A stretch of DNA of 64,000 bases from Eulemur rufifrons (Eukaryota > Chordata > Mammalia > Primates > Lemuridae), in contig NC_090989.1 in NCBI RefSeq assembly GCF_041146395.1, positions 221,682,843-221,746,842 of the forward strand, read 5' to 3'. Position 1 is the first letter of the stretch; each line of letters starts with the position of its first letter. The notes under the pieces are model-generated. The model was not told the DNA's origin. It saw only the letters and a list, made by a program, of their open reading frames with translations, and did no database searches. Position numbers and translations under genes: made by a program. Below, piece after piece: positions 23,330 to 36,450 of this stretch.

Positions 23330-26300
23330 GTGTATGTATCGTTTAAAGAATGACAAGTAAATGAATATCTCTATTTTTACTACCCAGCCTGTAAAAATAG
23401 AGTGTGATCAGTACTCTTGACGTTCTAATTCCCCCTTCCATTACAGAGGTGACTGCATCCAAATTTGGTAATAATCCTTCTCTTCCTTTTCTTTATATCC
23501 TTGAATAATGTAAATTTGGTGTTGCCTGTTTTTGTTCATTTTGTATACTTGGAATCATATCGTATAAATTGTTCTGTGATTTCTCACCTTTATTTGTTTG
23601 AGATTCACTCATGCTGATGAATATAACTGACTCACCATGCTCACTTTGGTACAGAATTCTATCGTGTGAGTAAATCGCAATTTAATTCTCTGTTATCTTG
23701 TTGGTGGATATTTGAGCTGTTTAGAGATTTTTGCTGTTATAAATGATGTTGCTGTGGACATTTTCTTATGTCTCCTGGTACACATGTGCAGGAGTTTTTC
23801 TAAGGGTTATACTCAGAATTGGTTTTATTTGTTCATAGGATATTCTCATATTCAACTCTACTATGCAATACCAGCTTGTTCCCCAAAGCGATGATATCAA
23901 GTTATATTCCCCTCAGGTGGTACATAAAAATTCAGGGGGCTTGATATCCTGAACATTGTCAAGAAGATTGTCAGGCATTTTAAGTTTTGCCAGTCTGGCA
24001 GGTATGAAATGGTTGTCTCCTTGAGATTTTAATTTGAATTTCCTTGCTTAATAAAGAGTCTGAGCATCATTTCATGTTTATTTGGCATTCCCATTTCCTT
24101 TTCTGGGAAATGTTTGTTCATGCTTTTTTTTTTCTCTTGGGTTCTTTGTTTTTGTCTTATTGATTTATAGGGGTTCTTTTTATATATTCTAGATACAATT
24201 TGGTTTGTCATATGTACAGAAAAATTTTCTTCCAGTTTTTGGATTGTCATTTCATGATTCCTCTTGATAAACAGAAATTTTACATTTTAACGTAGTTGAC
24301 TTTATCTGTAATATTTTTCAAATTGCTACATAAAACATTCTCCATCATGATGTCATAAAGATATTCTCCTACATTTTCTCAAAAATCTTTATTCTTCATA
24401 TTAAAGTCTTGGAACAGATTATTTTTTTTTAGTTTATTCCAAGAAGGAATCAATTTTGCATGGCTTTCTATACAAATGTATAGTTATTTTGCATAATTTA
24501 TTGAAAAATCCATTCATTCCCCACACACATGCAATACCGGCTCTATCACATATCAAGTCTCCATATCCGCATGAGTCTGTTTCAGGCTCTCTCTTGTTTC
24601 TTTGGCCTATTTGTCTATTGCTAGGACAATACCATAGTTGTTAAATTGCTATAGCTTTCTAATAAGTCTTAATAACTGGTAGGGCAAATATTTTCATCTA
24701 CTTATAATCCTTTAGTCCTGCATGAAAATATTTAGAATAATTATATCAAGTTCTATGAAAATCCCATTGGAATTTTTACCGGAGCACCACTAAAAGTGTA
24801 GATAAATTTGAAGGAGAAGGTTAATACTAGGCATTTCCATCCACAAACATGGTGTATCGCTCCATTTATTTAGCTCTCCTTTAGGGTCTTCTAATAAAAT
24901 TTCATACTTTCTACATAAAGGACTTGCACATCTTAATATTAGATATATACTTAGGTATCCCCCTCTTTTATTATTTGCAAAGGGTATATTTTAAAATAGC
25001 ATTTTCTAATTTGTGGTATTTTAACAATATGTTTTTATTAATTTTAATAATTTGGAATACTTAAGTTTTCTATGATACAATAATGCTATCCATGAATAAT
25101 GGAAGTTTTATTTCTTCATTTACAAATCATTTCTGTGTTACCTTTTTTCTTGATTTATTACACTGACTCAAACATCAAAGCTAACATTAAGTAGAAGTGA
25201 TAGTGGGCATTGTTTGGTGTAATTTCAAAGGAATAATGATAATATTGACCATTGAAAAAATATTTGTTGTAAGATTTTTTTGTAGATACACTTTATCAAG
25301 ATAAAAAAGCTGTTTTTGATATCTTGTTTTTAAAAAGTTTTTATTATGAAATGATGCTGATTTTAAAGAATGCTTTTGCCAGATAAATTGACATGAATAT
25401 GTAGATTTTTCTTTCTGTGAATTGTTAATGTTATAAATTACATTTCTGGTCTCTAATGTACAATCAACTTTACATTCTTGAAATAAACCCAATGTGATCA
25501 TAATGTATTTGCCTTTTTGGGCATTGCTATGTTTTGTTTGCTATTTTAGTTGAGTATATATGTGCACATGTGTACATATATGTGTGTATATGTAATAGAT
25601 ATACATATATGTATTTATGATTAGGATTAAGATTGGTCTGTTATTTTTCTTTCCTGGTATCTCTTTGGTGTTAGTGACAAAAACTAGACTAATGAGATGA
25701 TTTGGAGAGTGTTTCCTCTCTTTCTTTTCTCTAAAAGTGATGATAATGTACTAAAGTTATTGATTCCTTGAAGGTTTATAGAACTTGCTCATAAAGAAGA
25801 CTTTAAACAGCTGACTTGTTTTTTAAAAATGTTATTAGGATTACTCAAATTTATTTCTTAAGTCAGTATTAATAATTCGTACATTTCTAAGACTTTGCCT
25901 TTTCACCTTGTTTTTGTATTTGTTTCTTACAATATTCTCTTGTAAATTTTTACTTTTCATTCTTAATATGGTTTATTTCTGCCTGTCATTTTTAAAAATC
26001 AACCTTTTAGAGATCGCTCAATTTTATCAACAATTAAAAACCAATGTTGACTGTGTTAATCCTCTCTATTGTATCTTTTCTATTTTCTATTCTTTTTTTC
26101 TCATCTATTTCTACTTTTAACCACATCATTTTCTTCTGCCAGCTTTTAAAAAATCAATTCTCCTCCTTAAATTGATTCCTTAGCCTATTTTAGCCAAGTA
26201 TGTGTATGTGTGTGTGCATTATATACTTTTCCTTTTAAGTGCATTTTACAAGTTTGGATTTTGTTTTTATCATCATTCATTGAGTTTCAAACACTTCTTC

Positions 26301-28870
26301 TTTTTCATTATGCCTTATTTTTACCTGTGTTATTTAGCGGTATGTTTAATTTCTGCTTTTTCTAACTTCCTCCTCCTTATTCTACCTGTTCTTCTTGTCT
26401 TTCTCCTCTTTTATATTTTTCATTATTTGTTTCTAACTTAATTGTGTTGTAATAAGATAACATGATCTATATGACATTGATTATTTGAAATATGGTGAGA
26501 CTTGCTCTATGTCCTAAATTGTGATCAGTTTCCTAAATGTCCCATGTGAACCTAAGAAGAATGTGTATTCTTCAATTATTGGTTTTAGGATTTATGAGTC
26601 CATCAGATCAAGCTTGTAATCATGTTATTCAAATACTTGCTATTTGTACCATTTTCTTTTTGGTTGATTTATAATACCAATTATTGCGTGAAGTATATCA
26701 GAACTTCCCATTGTGATAGCAGATCTGTATTTTTTTTTGTATTGATATTAATTTTCCTTTGTAGATTTTTGAAGTTATGTTAGTAGGGGCATAAAAGTTT
26801 GGAATTATTATGTATTTTTGGTAAATTAGGCAATTTATCAATATGTACTGACATTCTTTTACCTCTACTAAGATTTTTTCCTTAGAGTCTATTTTGATTG
26901 GTAAAAATATATAACCTTAGCTTGGTCCAGTTAGTATTTGACTAATATATCTTTTACAGTTGTCTAACAACAAAATTTCAACAAATTTAACAATTGAATT
27001 GGCTTTTATTAGCAGTTTGTGGCTTAGGCAGCATCCCATCTGCAAAGCAGAAAGAGCTCTGTTGGACATGGCAAAACGTTTGGTTTTGTGAAGTAACTTG
27101 GGCAGCAACAGAGAAACCGCACAGAACAAAACAGCAGATTGGTTAACATCAAGTTACTTCAGGCTATTGTCTTTGTAAGTGTTAAAGCAGAGAGGACGCC
27201 CTTACCATGCTGGCTCAGGTAAACTGGGCCTCTTCTTATTGGTTACTGTGAACCTCCTGCTTTTGGACAAACTAATGTGTTTGAGAACTTTCTTATTTTT
27301 TAAGGTTCCAGTTTGATTATGTGGCACTTGACAGGATCGTCTCCATCTTGGTTTGGTCTGTTGGGCCCAGTGCAGGAGCTCAATCTAAAACTGTGGCCTC
27401 CTGTGAATTTTATTTAACACTATCTTTTTCCTTTTAAATATTTGTAAATAGCACATATTTGAATTTTATCTTTTCTGAATCAAATCTGATTATCCTTGTT
27501 CTTAGAAAGTTTACTTTGTCTTAGTCCATTTACCTTGATTGTTGCTGATATATCTGTCTTCATTTCTAACATATTATTTTTGTTTTCTGTTGTACTTTTT
27601 TCTTTTTTCCTTGTCATTTTCAGATTTTTTTCCCCCTCATTCTTCTATATAAGTTTAGAATTTACATATCTGTGTCTATTATTTGAGGTCCCATAGATCT
27701 TAAAAAGCATATTTAATTTAGCAAGGCCTACTCCATATTTCACCTCCTCCCAAACAATACAAGGATTTTGGAATGATTTAACTTGAATCACTTTCTTCCT
27801 GATTAAGATAATTATCTTGGATTTTAGCTATATCTTGATTCCTTTAACTCTACAAGTAAGAAAGGTTTTATTATTGTTTTTCTATATAATTTTGCTCATA
27901 TGTTTGCAAATTTCTCTTGTACATTATTTCTTGAATTTTATATATTCTTTTGAGATTTTTTTCCCCCTAACATATATCATTTATCAAGGTCTTTCAGTAG
28001 AGTTTCCTGATTCTAAATGCTGTTTACGTTGATCTGAAAATATCTTTGTTCTACCCTCATTCTGTTGAACATATGATTCTTGGTTGACTTTTACTCTTTC
28101 AGTATTTTGAAAGTATTATTCCAAATGCTGGTGTCAACTATTGCAGGTAAAAATAATCATTCAATATAACCTCTTTCATTTGTAGGGTTTTTTTTAAAGA
28201 CATTTTAAATATCTTTTCTTTCTTTTTGGTATTCTGAAGTTTTGTGATAATATATTTAAGTGTTTCTCTTTATTCATGGGATATCCTGGATTTCTTAAAT
28301 GTATAACTCAGTATCTCATAAATTCCAAGAAATACTGTGGGGTCATTATCTTTTCAAATATTGCCCTTGCCCCCATACATCTTTCTTCCCTTTTTTGAAC
28401 TTGGAATAGATGTATGTTGCCCTATCTCATTCTGTTCTCCAGCTTGTGAGCTTTTCTTTCATATTTTGCCTCTTTTTGCTTCTCAGTGCTGCAATTAGGG
28501 CAATTTCTTCTGATTTATCTTTAAATGCACACATTTTTCTTCAGGTGTGCCTGATCTGTTAAACACTTTCATGGAGGTTTTAATTTCTATTAAAGTTTTT
28601 ATCTTTAGATGTTTATTGCTTTCCTTTTTAATACTTTGTGGTCAATTTTTAGTGATCTCTTTTTCCTTTGATATACTCTCAGTTTCATATTTCATTTCTT
28701 TCAATGCACTTATAGATACTAAATGTTTGTGGGTTTTGCAGGACTGATCTTGCAGTTTCCATTTCCTGCTGACTCTTACTCACTGTTTCCTTATGTATGT
28801 TTTGATTTTTTTTTAAGTTTTAAAGTGAGAGGATTTGAATTTTGTTTGTGGCACTAGAGGTGCTACTTGC
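23330..28870 (-). mobile_element. Long, degraded L1M-type LINE, reverse orientation, split by an LTR
   Basis: The antisense 3' UTR begins near 23,330 ('tgtaaaaatagagtgtgatc', 'ccattacagaggtgactgca'). Antisense ORF2 follows: 'tggaatcatatcgtataaat' near 23,550, 'atgaaatggttgtctccttg' near 24,005, and the RT-region blocks near 26,460-26,900. After the inserted LTR at 26961-27419, ORF2/ORF1-like antisense sequence resumes ('taaatagcacatatttgaat', then 'ctcattctgttctccagctt' near 28,425). All frames are broken, and the many short plus-strand frames rich in Phe/Leu/Ile are its antisense shadows. The right part (27.9-28.9 kb) could instead be HAL1, a related half-L1 family. Confidence 0.7.
26961..27419 (-). 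mobile_element. Solo ERV LTR inserted in the L1M
   Basis: The 459-bp block interrupts L1 homology. Read on the minus strand it begins TGTTAAAT and ends TTAGACA, giving the TG...CA ends of an LTR. It contains two CCAAT boxes (around 27,234-27,242 and 27,138-27,146) and an AATAAA polyadenylation signal near 27,010. The L1 motif 'tatctttt' is present on both sides, but a clean 4-6 bp TSD was not established. No internal retroviral genes adjoin it, so it looks like a recombined solo LTR of an old endogenous retrovirus. The family was not assigned. Confidence 0.7.
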
Positions 28871-29377
28871 CCATTACCTCTTTAAAATAAACATGTGTAC
28901 TAGCGATTGTGGGACCTCTCAGATCATATAATTTGTGTTCTCCCAAAACACGGTCTATCTTGGGGATAGAAAGTCAGAGTCTCAGGGGAAATTTTTTTCC
29001 TCTCTTCTCACCTAGGGTCAAGAACAAGCAAACATGATGCTCCAGTATCTCCTTCTGCAGGGGGTTTTATGTTTCTAGCTCAACCATTTGGGAGATTCCA
29101 GCTTCATATCTGCAGGTCTTCTGTCTGTTCTCTCATCTGTTGGGCTCTAAGCTTTTTTCTTCTATTTTCTTCAAAAACCTAGGCTCTGGGTTAGTTGTAG
29201 ATTGGCCGATTCCCCCAGAGTAAATACTGGCTTCAGCACTGCTTACGTTTCTGTGTTCATCCTTTCTTGTCATTTCTGGCCTCCAAGGAACTCTCTTTAT
29301 TTCCTCACCAACTCAGCCCTGCATGAAAATGATTTTTTAGAAAAAAAACCCATCATTTTTAGTTCTTCTATATTAGA
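28871..29377. other. Unassigned segment
   Basis: No confident repeat assignment; it may be the 5' region of the neighbouring old L1/HAL1. The frame at 29202-29549 runs into the TG repeat and is not supported as a gene. Confidence 0.3.
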
Positions 29378-29407
29378 GAGAGTGTGTGTGTGTGTGTGTG
29401 TGTGTGT
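29378..29407. repeat. (TG)n dinucleotide microsatellite
   Basis: About 14 uninterrupted TG units. A second, imperfect TATG-rich stretch lies at 29,500-29,560. Confidence 0.95.
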
Positions 29408-29759
29408 AAAACTCATCTGCTATAATGCTAGAAGCCAAATGTGCGTAGTTTTCTGTCATACTCAAATGAGCCTTATTTTTATTGTCTGTGCATCTGTCTC
29501 TCTGTATATGTATATGTGTACTTATATATGTATATATGTGTGTGCATAGGTACACATATATAAAAAATAATTCCGTGTTTACATAGTATCAGTAATTTTA
29601 ATTTTGTTAATATTCAAACAATTTTAGCTCTACGTACAGAAAATAGCATATGTTGTAGGACACATTATAGGGTTAGAAATTATTCCTATGCTAACATAGC
29701 TTTTTCTTCTATCCCCAAGTTAACTTTTAAAAATTGTAATTAAAAAAAAATCAAGGGTT
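29408..29759. other. AT-rich unassigned sequence including a TATG-rich stretch
   Basis: Contains imperfect tatatg/tatgtg repeats at 29,500-29,560 and otherwise unassigned AT-rich sequence. Confidence 0.4.
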
Positions 29760-30479
29760 TAGATCAAGGAACAGTGGGGGAAAACTCTCACTTTAAGAAA
29801 GCAGCAAATGTAAAATTTCCATCCAGCCAACAAAGTATAAGTCACCGTAACAAACACTTACGATTGGACTCGGTCACAGAAAAGAGACAGTTAACATAGG
29901 TCTGCTGTTCTCCTAGGAAGTTTAAGTTCAGGTTTATGTTACCATCCAGCCAAGTTCATTGCCTGCTGCTCAAGAGGAAGCCAATATGTAGGGACAGCAA
30001 GTGGTACAGTGGAGAAAGGGTTTAATATCGCAGGCGCCATGCGAGGAAACAAGAGTAATTTCTCAAATCCGTCTCCCTGAGAATTTTTGGTCCAGGATTT
30101 TTAAAGATAGTTTGTCAGTCAGAGGGTTGGGGAATTGGATTTGTTGATTGGCCGGGGATGAACTCATAGGGTCAGGAAGCAGAAATTGTCTTCTTGTGCT
30201 GAGTCCATTCTCAGGTCGCAAGACCAGTTGAGTTGGTTCTTTGGTATCTTCCTCCGGAAGATATATCTGAAAGACCAGCCTTAGGTTTCACAAGGGTGAT
30301 GTTACCTATGGGAGCAATGAAGAAAGCTAAGAATCTTTATGACCATCAGCGATGTGACTCCTGAGTAGTGAGCAATTACAGGAAAGCAAGCTAGGGAACA
30401 ATGGCTGGTTACATACATATTTTAGCTGTGCCTGTACTTTTGTAGAATTCAGGCCCCTACCACGGTTCCCACCTTATCA
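29760..30479 (-). mobile_element. ERV1-type LTR, reverse orientation
   Basis: Read on the minus strand the block has the layout of a gammaretrovirus-like (ERV1) LTR. A 5' TGATAAGGTGGG start comes first, then CCAATCAACA (near 30,145), a TATA-like TTTAAAAATCC (near 30,100), and a CAGGGAGACGGATTTGAG block (near 30,065-30,082). ATTAAACCC follows near 30,025 as a poly(A)-signal-like element. The likely LTR end is near 29,938 (CA), leaving 29,760-29,937 as possible internal or duplicated sequence. The 12-mer ccatccagccaa occurs at both about 29,820 and 29,943. No coding remnant was seen and the family was not assigned. Confidence 0.6.
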
Positions 30480-30589
30480 CTTTTTATTAATTTTATAAAG
30501 GGCAGCTTAATTTACTGGTACCTGTATTTGACAGTACTTGTATAAGTCTGAGCAAACTGACCTACCAGAATTTGACCTTGCCTATAGAG

Positions 30590-30770
30590 TGGCTACTTTC
30601 AAAGTTCAAATCCCAGCTCTCATTCCTTATGTGGCATTGGGGTGCATTGCTTAACTTCTCCATCATTTCCTCATTTATTAAATAGGTTAATGAAAATAAT
30701 AAATGTGCATGTCTCATGTTGTTGTAGTGAGAAATAAGAGTTTATTAAGTTGATAGTGTAAAGTATTAGT
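30590..30770 (+). mobile_element. MIR SINE
   Basis: 'caaatcccagctctcattcc', 'ttgcttaacttctccatcat' and 'gttgttgtagtgagaaataa' follow the MIR order. Confidence 0.75.
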
Positions 30771-31305
30771 AGGCTGGGTCTTATTTTTCTGAGTAAACAC
30801 ATTCCATGATTCTGAAGTTTTAGCCTATTTTGTATATTGGAGTCCAGCAGGTGAATTTTGCAGGCCTCTTTCTTTACCCTCCAATTAGAGAACCTATGCT
30901 TGTCATGTTTCCACTTTTCTCAAGTTGCTCAGCATTGATGCAACACCTTAGCATATATAAGTTTTTGTCCCCAGTTAATGTTTTTTCAATACCCCAAATA
31001 GATGGGATTTGTGTGCCAACCTCATAGTGATTGCCAGTATAAAAATAATCTGATATGCAGCCATATCAAAGCTCTTTGCTATGTCTTCTGAGGTTCTGAG
31101 ACTCAGGAAGGACAGGCAAGCCCTTGCTTCTCCCCAGAACTCTTATAATTCTGCCTCTTTTTCGTATTTGTGCAATACATCTGAGTGTTGTTTCTTTTAC
31201 AGAGTATATCTCAAATTAGATGGAAAAGCCCCAGAGGGTAGGTGTCCCGATACAGTTTTCTTATATTAACTATTCAGTATATATTAAGTTGTTGAGAGTA
31301 ATCTT
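30771..31305. other. Unique sequence, no gene recognised
   Basis: Short plus frames at 30830-31027 and 31081-31269 have no recognised similarity. The segment at 31,140-31,300 may be a decayed L2. Confidence 0.35.
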
Positions 31306-31309
31306 ATCC

Positions 31310-31680
31310 CTCATTCATTCAACAAGTATTTATTGAGCACCTAATAAAAGACACCTACAAAGAGAAGTTTCTAGGTTCTGGGGTATTTTTCAGTGAACAA
31401 GATATACAAAGCTCTGCTGCCAGGGAATTTACACTGGCTTAGAGGAAGACAGGAAGATAAACAAGTAAATGAACAAGGATTGTAAATAGTGGTCAGGGAA
31501 GGCTTCGGTGAGAAGTGACATTTGAGATTTGAATTAAACGATGTGAAGCATCTGAGGATGTGAGAGAAAAATCCAGGCAGGCAGAAGAGGTTGACATTTT
31601 GAAAACCAGGAAGAAAGCCAGTGTAGCTGGAGCACAACAAGGGATAGAGTGGTACTAGATGAAATCTGAGAAGCAGACAA
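31310..31680 (-). mobile_element. L2-like ancient LINE fragment, reverse orientation
   Basis: It starts with 'cattcattcaacaagtattt' and 'attgagcacctaataaaag', the reverse complement of an L2-type 3' terminus. It continues with 'cagtgaacaagatatacaaa', 'ggtcagggaaggcttcggtg' and 'aagtgacatttgagatttga'. The same block order occurs at 36,705-37,110 and 54,110-54,490, so these are copies of one family. Confidence 0.65.
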
Positions 31681-34435
31681 TGGCTGGAGTAATTGATATG
31701 GGATTCTTATTAACAGTATTCCAGGTGGAATTGAATAGAATTTACCATATTGACTTCTATTGCATTTTGTCTCTTCCCCCTGTAAACTTGTTGCTGTTCC
31801 CTGTGCCTAAGCTATTGATTCCAGCAAATCCTTCTTTTCCTCCCCCAGTCTTTCACACTCATTGTAACTCCTTCGGGCACAAATGACCAACAGAGCTAGT
31901 TTAATAAGTGATATATTAGAGAATAAAATGTGTTAATGCGCTAGATTCTCTGGGTAAAGGTTTTCACTGTCTGTGGAAGATGGATTCTGCAAAGCGAGCT
32001 CTGCACATGAAGGGCAGATCACAGCAAGATTCTGGCTTCTTGCAATAAACAGATTGCAAATCTGAATAAATTACATGCCCTCCCTTGGTTGAGCTTCATT
32101 TGAATTACTATTGCCTAATATGAGTTTCCTGAACTGTTAATCATGATTTATCAACAAGTTGATTGGGAAGCTATAAAACTACTATCCCTGATTGGATGAC
32201 ATCTTACAAAATTGCGGTGATTACTACACCTCCCTCCCCTCTGCGAGAGGCTTATGGAAGGGAATTCTCGTGTCTTAGGGAACATTGTCGAGCCTTCTCA
32301 TAAATAGGTGTGAGGCCCTTGACCTTGTGGCTATAGGTCCCCAGAAATGAACCACTCTTTTCTGAAAATCACGTGGCTTTGGCACTGGATGAAATAGAAA
32401 TCAGAGGAAGTAAGGATTTGGAGAAAAGCTGTAGGCAAATATGAATAATTTTGTGCTGTGGCATTATCAATCTTCTGCTTTTATAAAATGGATATGGCAC
32501 TGTTTGGGGATTACAGAGCATAATAGGTTAATTTGCACCTGCAGAGTGAGTGTCCAGGGAAGTCTAGGTGACAGTACTCAGTGAAGCTCGATTTAGAAAT
32601 TGGGTAGGAACTCCAGCTGGGAAGTTAGGCTAGAGAAATCAGCAGGAGCAAGCTAAATGTGTGTAGCAAGTGGTAGTGCTGGTGCTTGTTCTCAGCAAAG
32701 AAAGCTTTACATCATGTCTGAGCACTTGAGCTGGCTTGGACCAAACAGCTTAGGCATTATTTGATTTGGACTAAGCAGTCCTGAGATAAGATGGCCTTTT
32801 ATGCAACTTTGTGAACTGGGGCATGCTGGGCCTTGTTTAACTCTGAGTTTGCCAAGTAAAAGGATTGGCAGCCACGGAACAGAGCAAGATATTTCTGTCG
32901 CATCAGTCTCTCGATGGCAGCAGTTCCAGCTAATAGGCAGCTTTTCAACCCTGAGAGCTATCCTGTTTGCTCAGTGTTTCCTGGCTTATATGGGTACACA
33001 GAACAGAACAGAGACAGACAAAGAGCATCTCTTTACACAATGCAGCTGGCTCCCTCTAGTGGATAATAGGAAGAATGCAGATAATTTGAGCAGCAAATTT
33101 TAGGAAAGATGGTATTATTTTGGACCCTCAGATACCTGATGCATACCCAGGCAGGATTGAATATGGGTTTAGTGGGCCCTAAAGTTTATATATTTTGCGG
33201 GGGAGTGAATTTAGAAAATAATAGTGTAAAATATCTTGTTTATGTAAGTTTTACCGAAACATGCAAATGTGTCAAAACATTACTGAGGCTCCTCCCATTT
33301 CTTCTAAGCCTCATGAACTTCATGGTAAATCTGCCTATTCTATATTTGCTGATTTTAAATAAACTAGAAATTTTGGAGAACATATCTTTAAAAAGGTTTG
33401 AGGATTTCTTTTTTTTAATCTATAAAAGTTATTTTGGACAGAAGTTTTAATATACTTTGTAAGTACAATATAAAAGTCAGACTTAATTCACAATTCTTTC
33501 TTTCTTGGGAATAGTTAATCTAGCTTTTACAGCATTTCCCAGAGTGAATATTCTTCTATTTCCCAGCTGAGTTTAAAACTGTATCTTCTAAGTAATGCAT
33601 GGTGCATTGTTAGTCTTCAGCCTATAAAATCTTAATTGAGTTATGGTAAAGTGCAAAGTTAGTAAAAGTTATTGTAGTAAATAAAATTGCCCTCACTAAC
33701 CTGAGAAGAGTATTTCAGTGATCAACATGTTCAATTCTGCTGATTTATGAATTAACTGTAGAAATAAATGAGTCTCATAATTAGAAATGTTTGAATTTGC
33801 AAATAGGCCTACAGATCTGGGAAAGAGGGAGACATACCTGCCAAGTAGAGAGGAAAGGTTGATTCAGTCATGAAGTGCAAAACCATTGACTGAAAGACAC
33901 TTTCTCCCCAAAACTAGGGCATTAAAAAGCCAATTTTTGAAACAAAAGAGGCAATCGAGTTTTAACTATTTCCTTGAATTAAATGGGTCTAGTTTTGTAG
34001 TTCTGTGCCCCAATACGAGCTTTTTCTTAAAAATAAAAGCTATAAGTGGAGTTACCTAAGCACTTTCCATACTAAATAAGCTTCTAAATAATGATATATA
34101 GATAAGTTTCATCTAAATAATGATGCATAGACAGAATTAATTAGACCCAAATTCTGAGAGGCAAGCCAGAAGACAGCTTGTGAGGCCATGTGGTCTAGTC
34201 TCTTCTGCCATTAGACAGGTCGAGAATTGTGTTCTTCATATTTTCTTCACAGATAAGGATGGCTGGTTTTAAAGGAAAACTTAAATTGAACTTTTGGATC
34301 TCTACCAAGGTTGAGGCAAACTATATGAGGTATTAAAAGCACTGAACTATTATCCTGACTCACTAGCTGTCTTTTATATAGAAATATAGGTTAATTTTAT
34401 GCTTGCAGGTATAATTTATTTCAATTTCAAATTGA
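31681..34435. other. Unique sequence, no gene recognised
   Basis: About 2.7 kb without recognised repeats. Frames at 32801-33103 and 33109-33450 (100 and 113 codons) lack similarity that I can recognise and are AT-rich towards the second. A non-repetitive subsegment at 32,020-32,210 is a candidate conserved element. Confidence 0.4.
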
Positions 34436-34439
34436 AGAT

Positions 34440-34660
34440 AATAATAGCTAGCTTTCTGGTTTCCTTTTATGAGGTATCAGACACCGGTCCATGTGTCATC
34501 ACAGGGCGTGTTATTATCCTTACAGTAACCCACTGAGTCTGGGACTACAAAAGAGAACACTAAGGGTTACAAAGGCTAAGTAAGTCGCTGAGGGTCATTT
34601 AGCTAGCAAGTGGCAGGGCCAGGGCTCATCCCCAGGCAGTCTGGCTCCCTGAGATATTAC
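34440..34660 (-). mobile_element. MIR SINE, reverse orientation
   Basis: Antisense MIR: 'gttattatccttacagtaac', 'tcatttagctagcaagtggc', 'agggccagggctcatcccca' and 'ggcagtctggctccctgaga' in the canonical order. Confidence 0.85.
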
Positions 34661-34889
34661 CTCCCTATCATATCAGAAGGCCCTGCAGAAACCCACTTGG
34701 TGATGGGGCACGTGAGAGATTAGTGCATTAAAAAAGAAGGAAATAGACACAATTATAATGACACGCAGCTATCAGAAGACAATATCTAAACTCACATAGA
34801 TGTTGGTGAATTAAGAAGCACACTTGACTTGAAATCTTAAACTCCTGAATGGTGGTAGAAGTTAGAAGTATGAGCATGAGCTGGGTATA

Positions 34890-35410
34890 GATCCAAAAGA
34901 ATTGACAGCAGGGTCTCAAAGAGATATTTACACACCTGTGTTTACAGCGGCACTATTCACAATAGCCAAGAGAGGGCAGCCACCCAAGTATCCATCAACA
35001 GACCAATGGATAAACAAAATGTGGTACATAAATACAATGGAATAATACTTAACTTCTAAAAGGAAGAAAATGCTGACACATGCTATCACATAAACCTTAA
35101 GGACATCATACTAGGTGAAACAAGCCAGTCACAAAAAGACACATACAGCATGATTCTACTTACATAAGGTATCTATAGTAGTTAGATTCATGGAAATGGA
35201 AAGTAAAATGGTGGTTTTCAGGGGCTTGGGGAAGGGGATAATGGGGAATTATTTAATAGGTATAGAGTTTTAGTTTTGGGAGATAAAAAAATACTAGAGA
35301 TTTGTTGCATGCTAATGCGAATGTACTTAACGCTACTGAACTGTACACTTAAAAGCATGGTTAAGATGGTAAATTTTATGTGATTTTACTACCATCTTTT
35401 TTTTAAAAAA
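34890..35410 (+). mobile_element. L1M-type ORF2 end and 3' UTR, forward orientation
   Basis: Sense L1 landmarks: 'gcggcactattcacaatagc', 'caatggataaacaaaatgtg', 'gtgaaacaagccagtcacaa', and 'gaactgtacacttaaaagca' near the 3' UTR end. 5'-truncated and frame-broken, of intermediate age. Confidence 0.9.
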
Positions 35411-36305
35411 GTATGGGAGTAGATTAAGAGTCCAAGAAAGGAATTATAGGTAAAAGAAGAGGGATCAAAATGCAAAGCCTTGGGGAACACCAGCAAAGAG
35501 GAAAGTTGGCCTGAAAGAGACACTGACAAAGAATGGCCAGTGAAGTGGAACAGCTGCCATCTGGAAGTGCCCCAAGGGTGGGGGCCGACAGCCTTCCAAG
35601 TTCAAGGTAGTTGGCAAAGCTTAGTACACACATGTGCACACCGCCTCCTTAGATAGGAACACCTCCTATTCACCTGAAGGTATCTGTCACGTCAGCCACG
35701 TGTAGAGTCTGATTATCCTAAAACGTTAGGAAATGAGCTACTTCACATTGAGAAGGGACAGTTAGCAGGGGCAGTCGCAGGCCTCAAATAAGAACACTGA
35801 TCCAATGGTTTTAAGTTCTCATGCTGATGAGCCTCAAACAAGAAAGAGCAGGCTGTTAATTTTGACTTTGAATTCCTGTACAGATGGTGCTAACAGGTGT
35901 TTCCAAACAACTGACTTCTAAAAATCACAAGTCTACTTGAAGTTTCAAACATACGTATGCACAGACTTTGTAGTGCTTTGGCATACCTCTTGTTTTTAAA
36001 AATAGTACCACATTCTCAACCACTTGGGGTAAGCGAATTTCTGTTTAGTTACATTTTCACATCTACATCTACCTTACCATTGTTGAGGATGTTCATGTGC
36101 ATTTTAAGTTGGATTTCTAATGTCATTTTCATGACTTTGATAAGAAATTTAATGTGGTGGCTCAGGAATCCAGCAAATTCTAAAATCCTATGGAAAGCAT
36201 ACCACCTTTCTAGTTTAGGAAGAGGACAATTACAGAGATGTAGGTAGCAATAAAGGGGACAATAAAGAGAGACTTGGTTTTAAACCCCCACTATCTGAAT
36301 TAATT
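35411..36305. other. Unique sequence, no gene recognised
   Basis: Short frames at 35424-35639 (minus) and 35957-36247 (plus) have no recognised similarity. Confidence 0.4.
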
Positions 36306-36309
36306 CAAT

Positions 36310-36450
36310 TGTAAAATATTTATTGAGTGGATACTATGTACCAGATATTATACCTGGGGAGACAGTAATGGACAAAATGCTTTCTTGTGGAGCCTTATTC
36401 TAGAAAATGAACAAAATAGATAAATAAAATAGATGGTAGTAGATAGAAGC
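36310..36450 (-). mobile_element. L2-like ancient LINE fragment, reverse orientation
   Basis: 'aaaatatttattgagtggat', 'actatgtaccagatattata' and 'agacagtaatggacaaaatg' match the same family as at 31,310 and 36,705. Confidence 0.65.

Noticed and set aside
29373..29555. Frame with a Thr-His repeat
   Set aside because: It is the translation of the (TG)n microsatellite.
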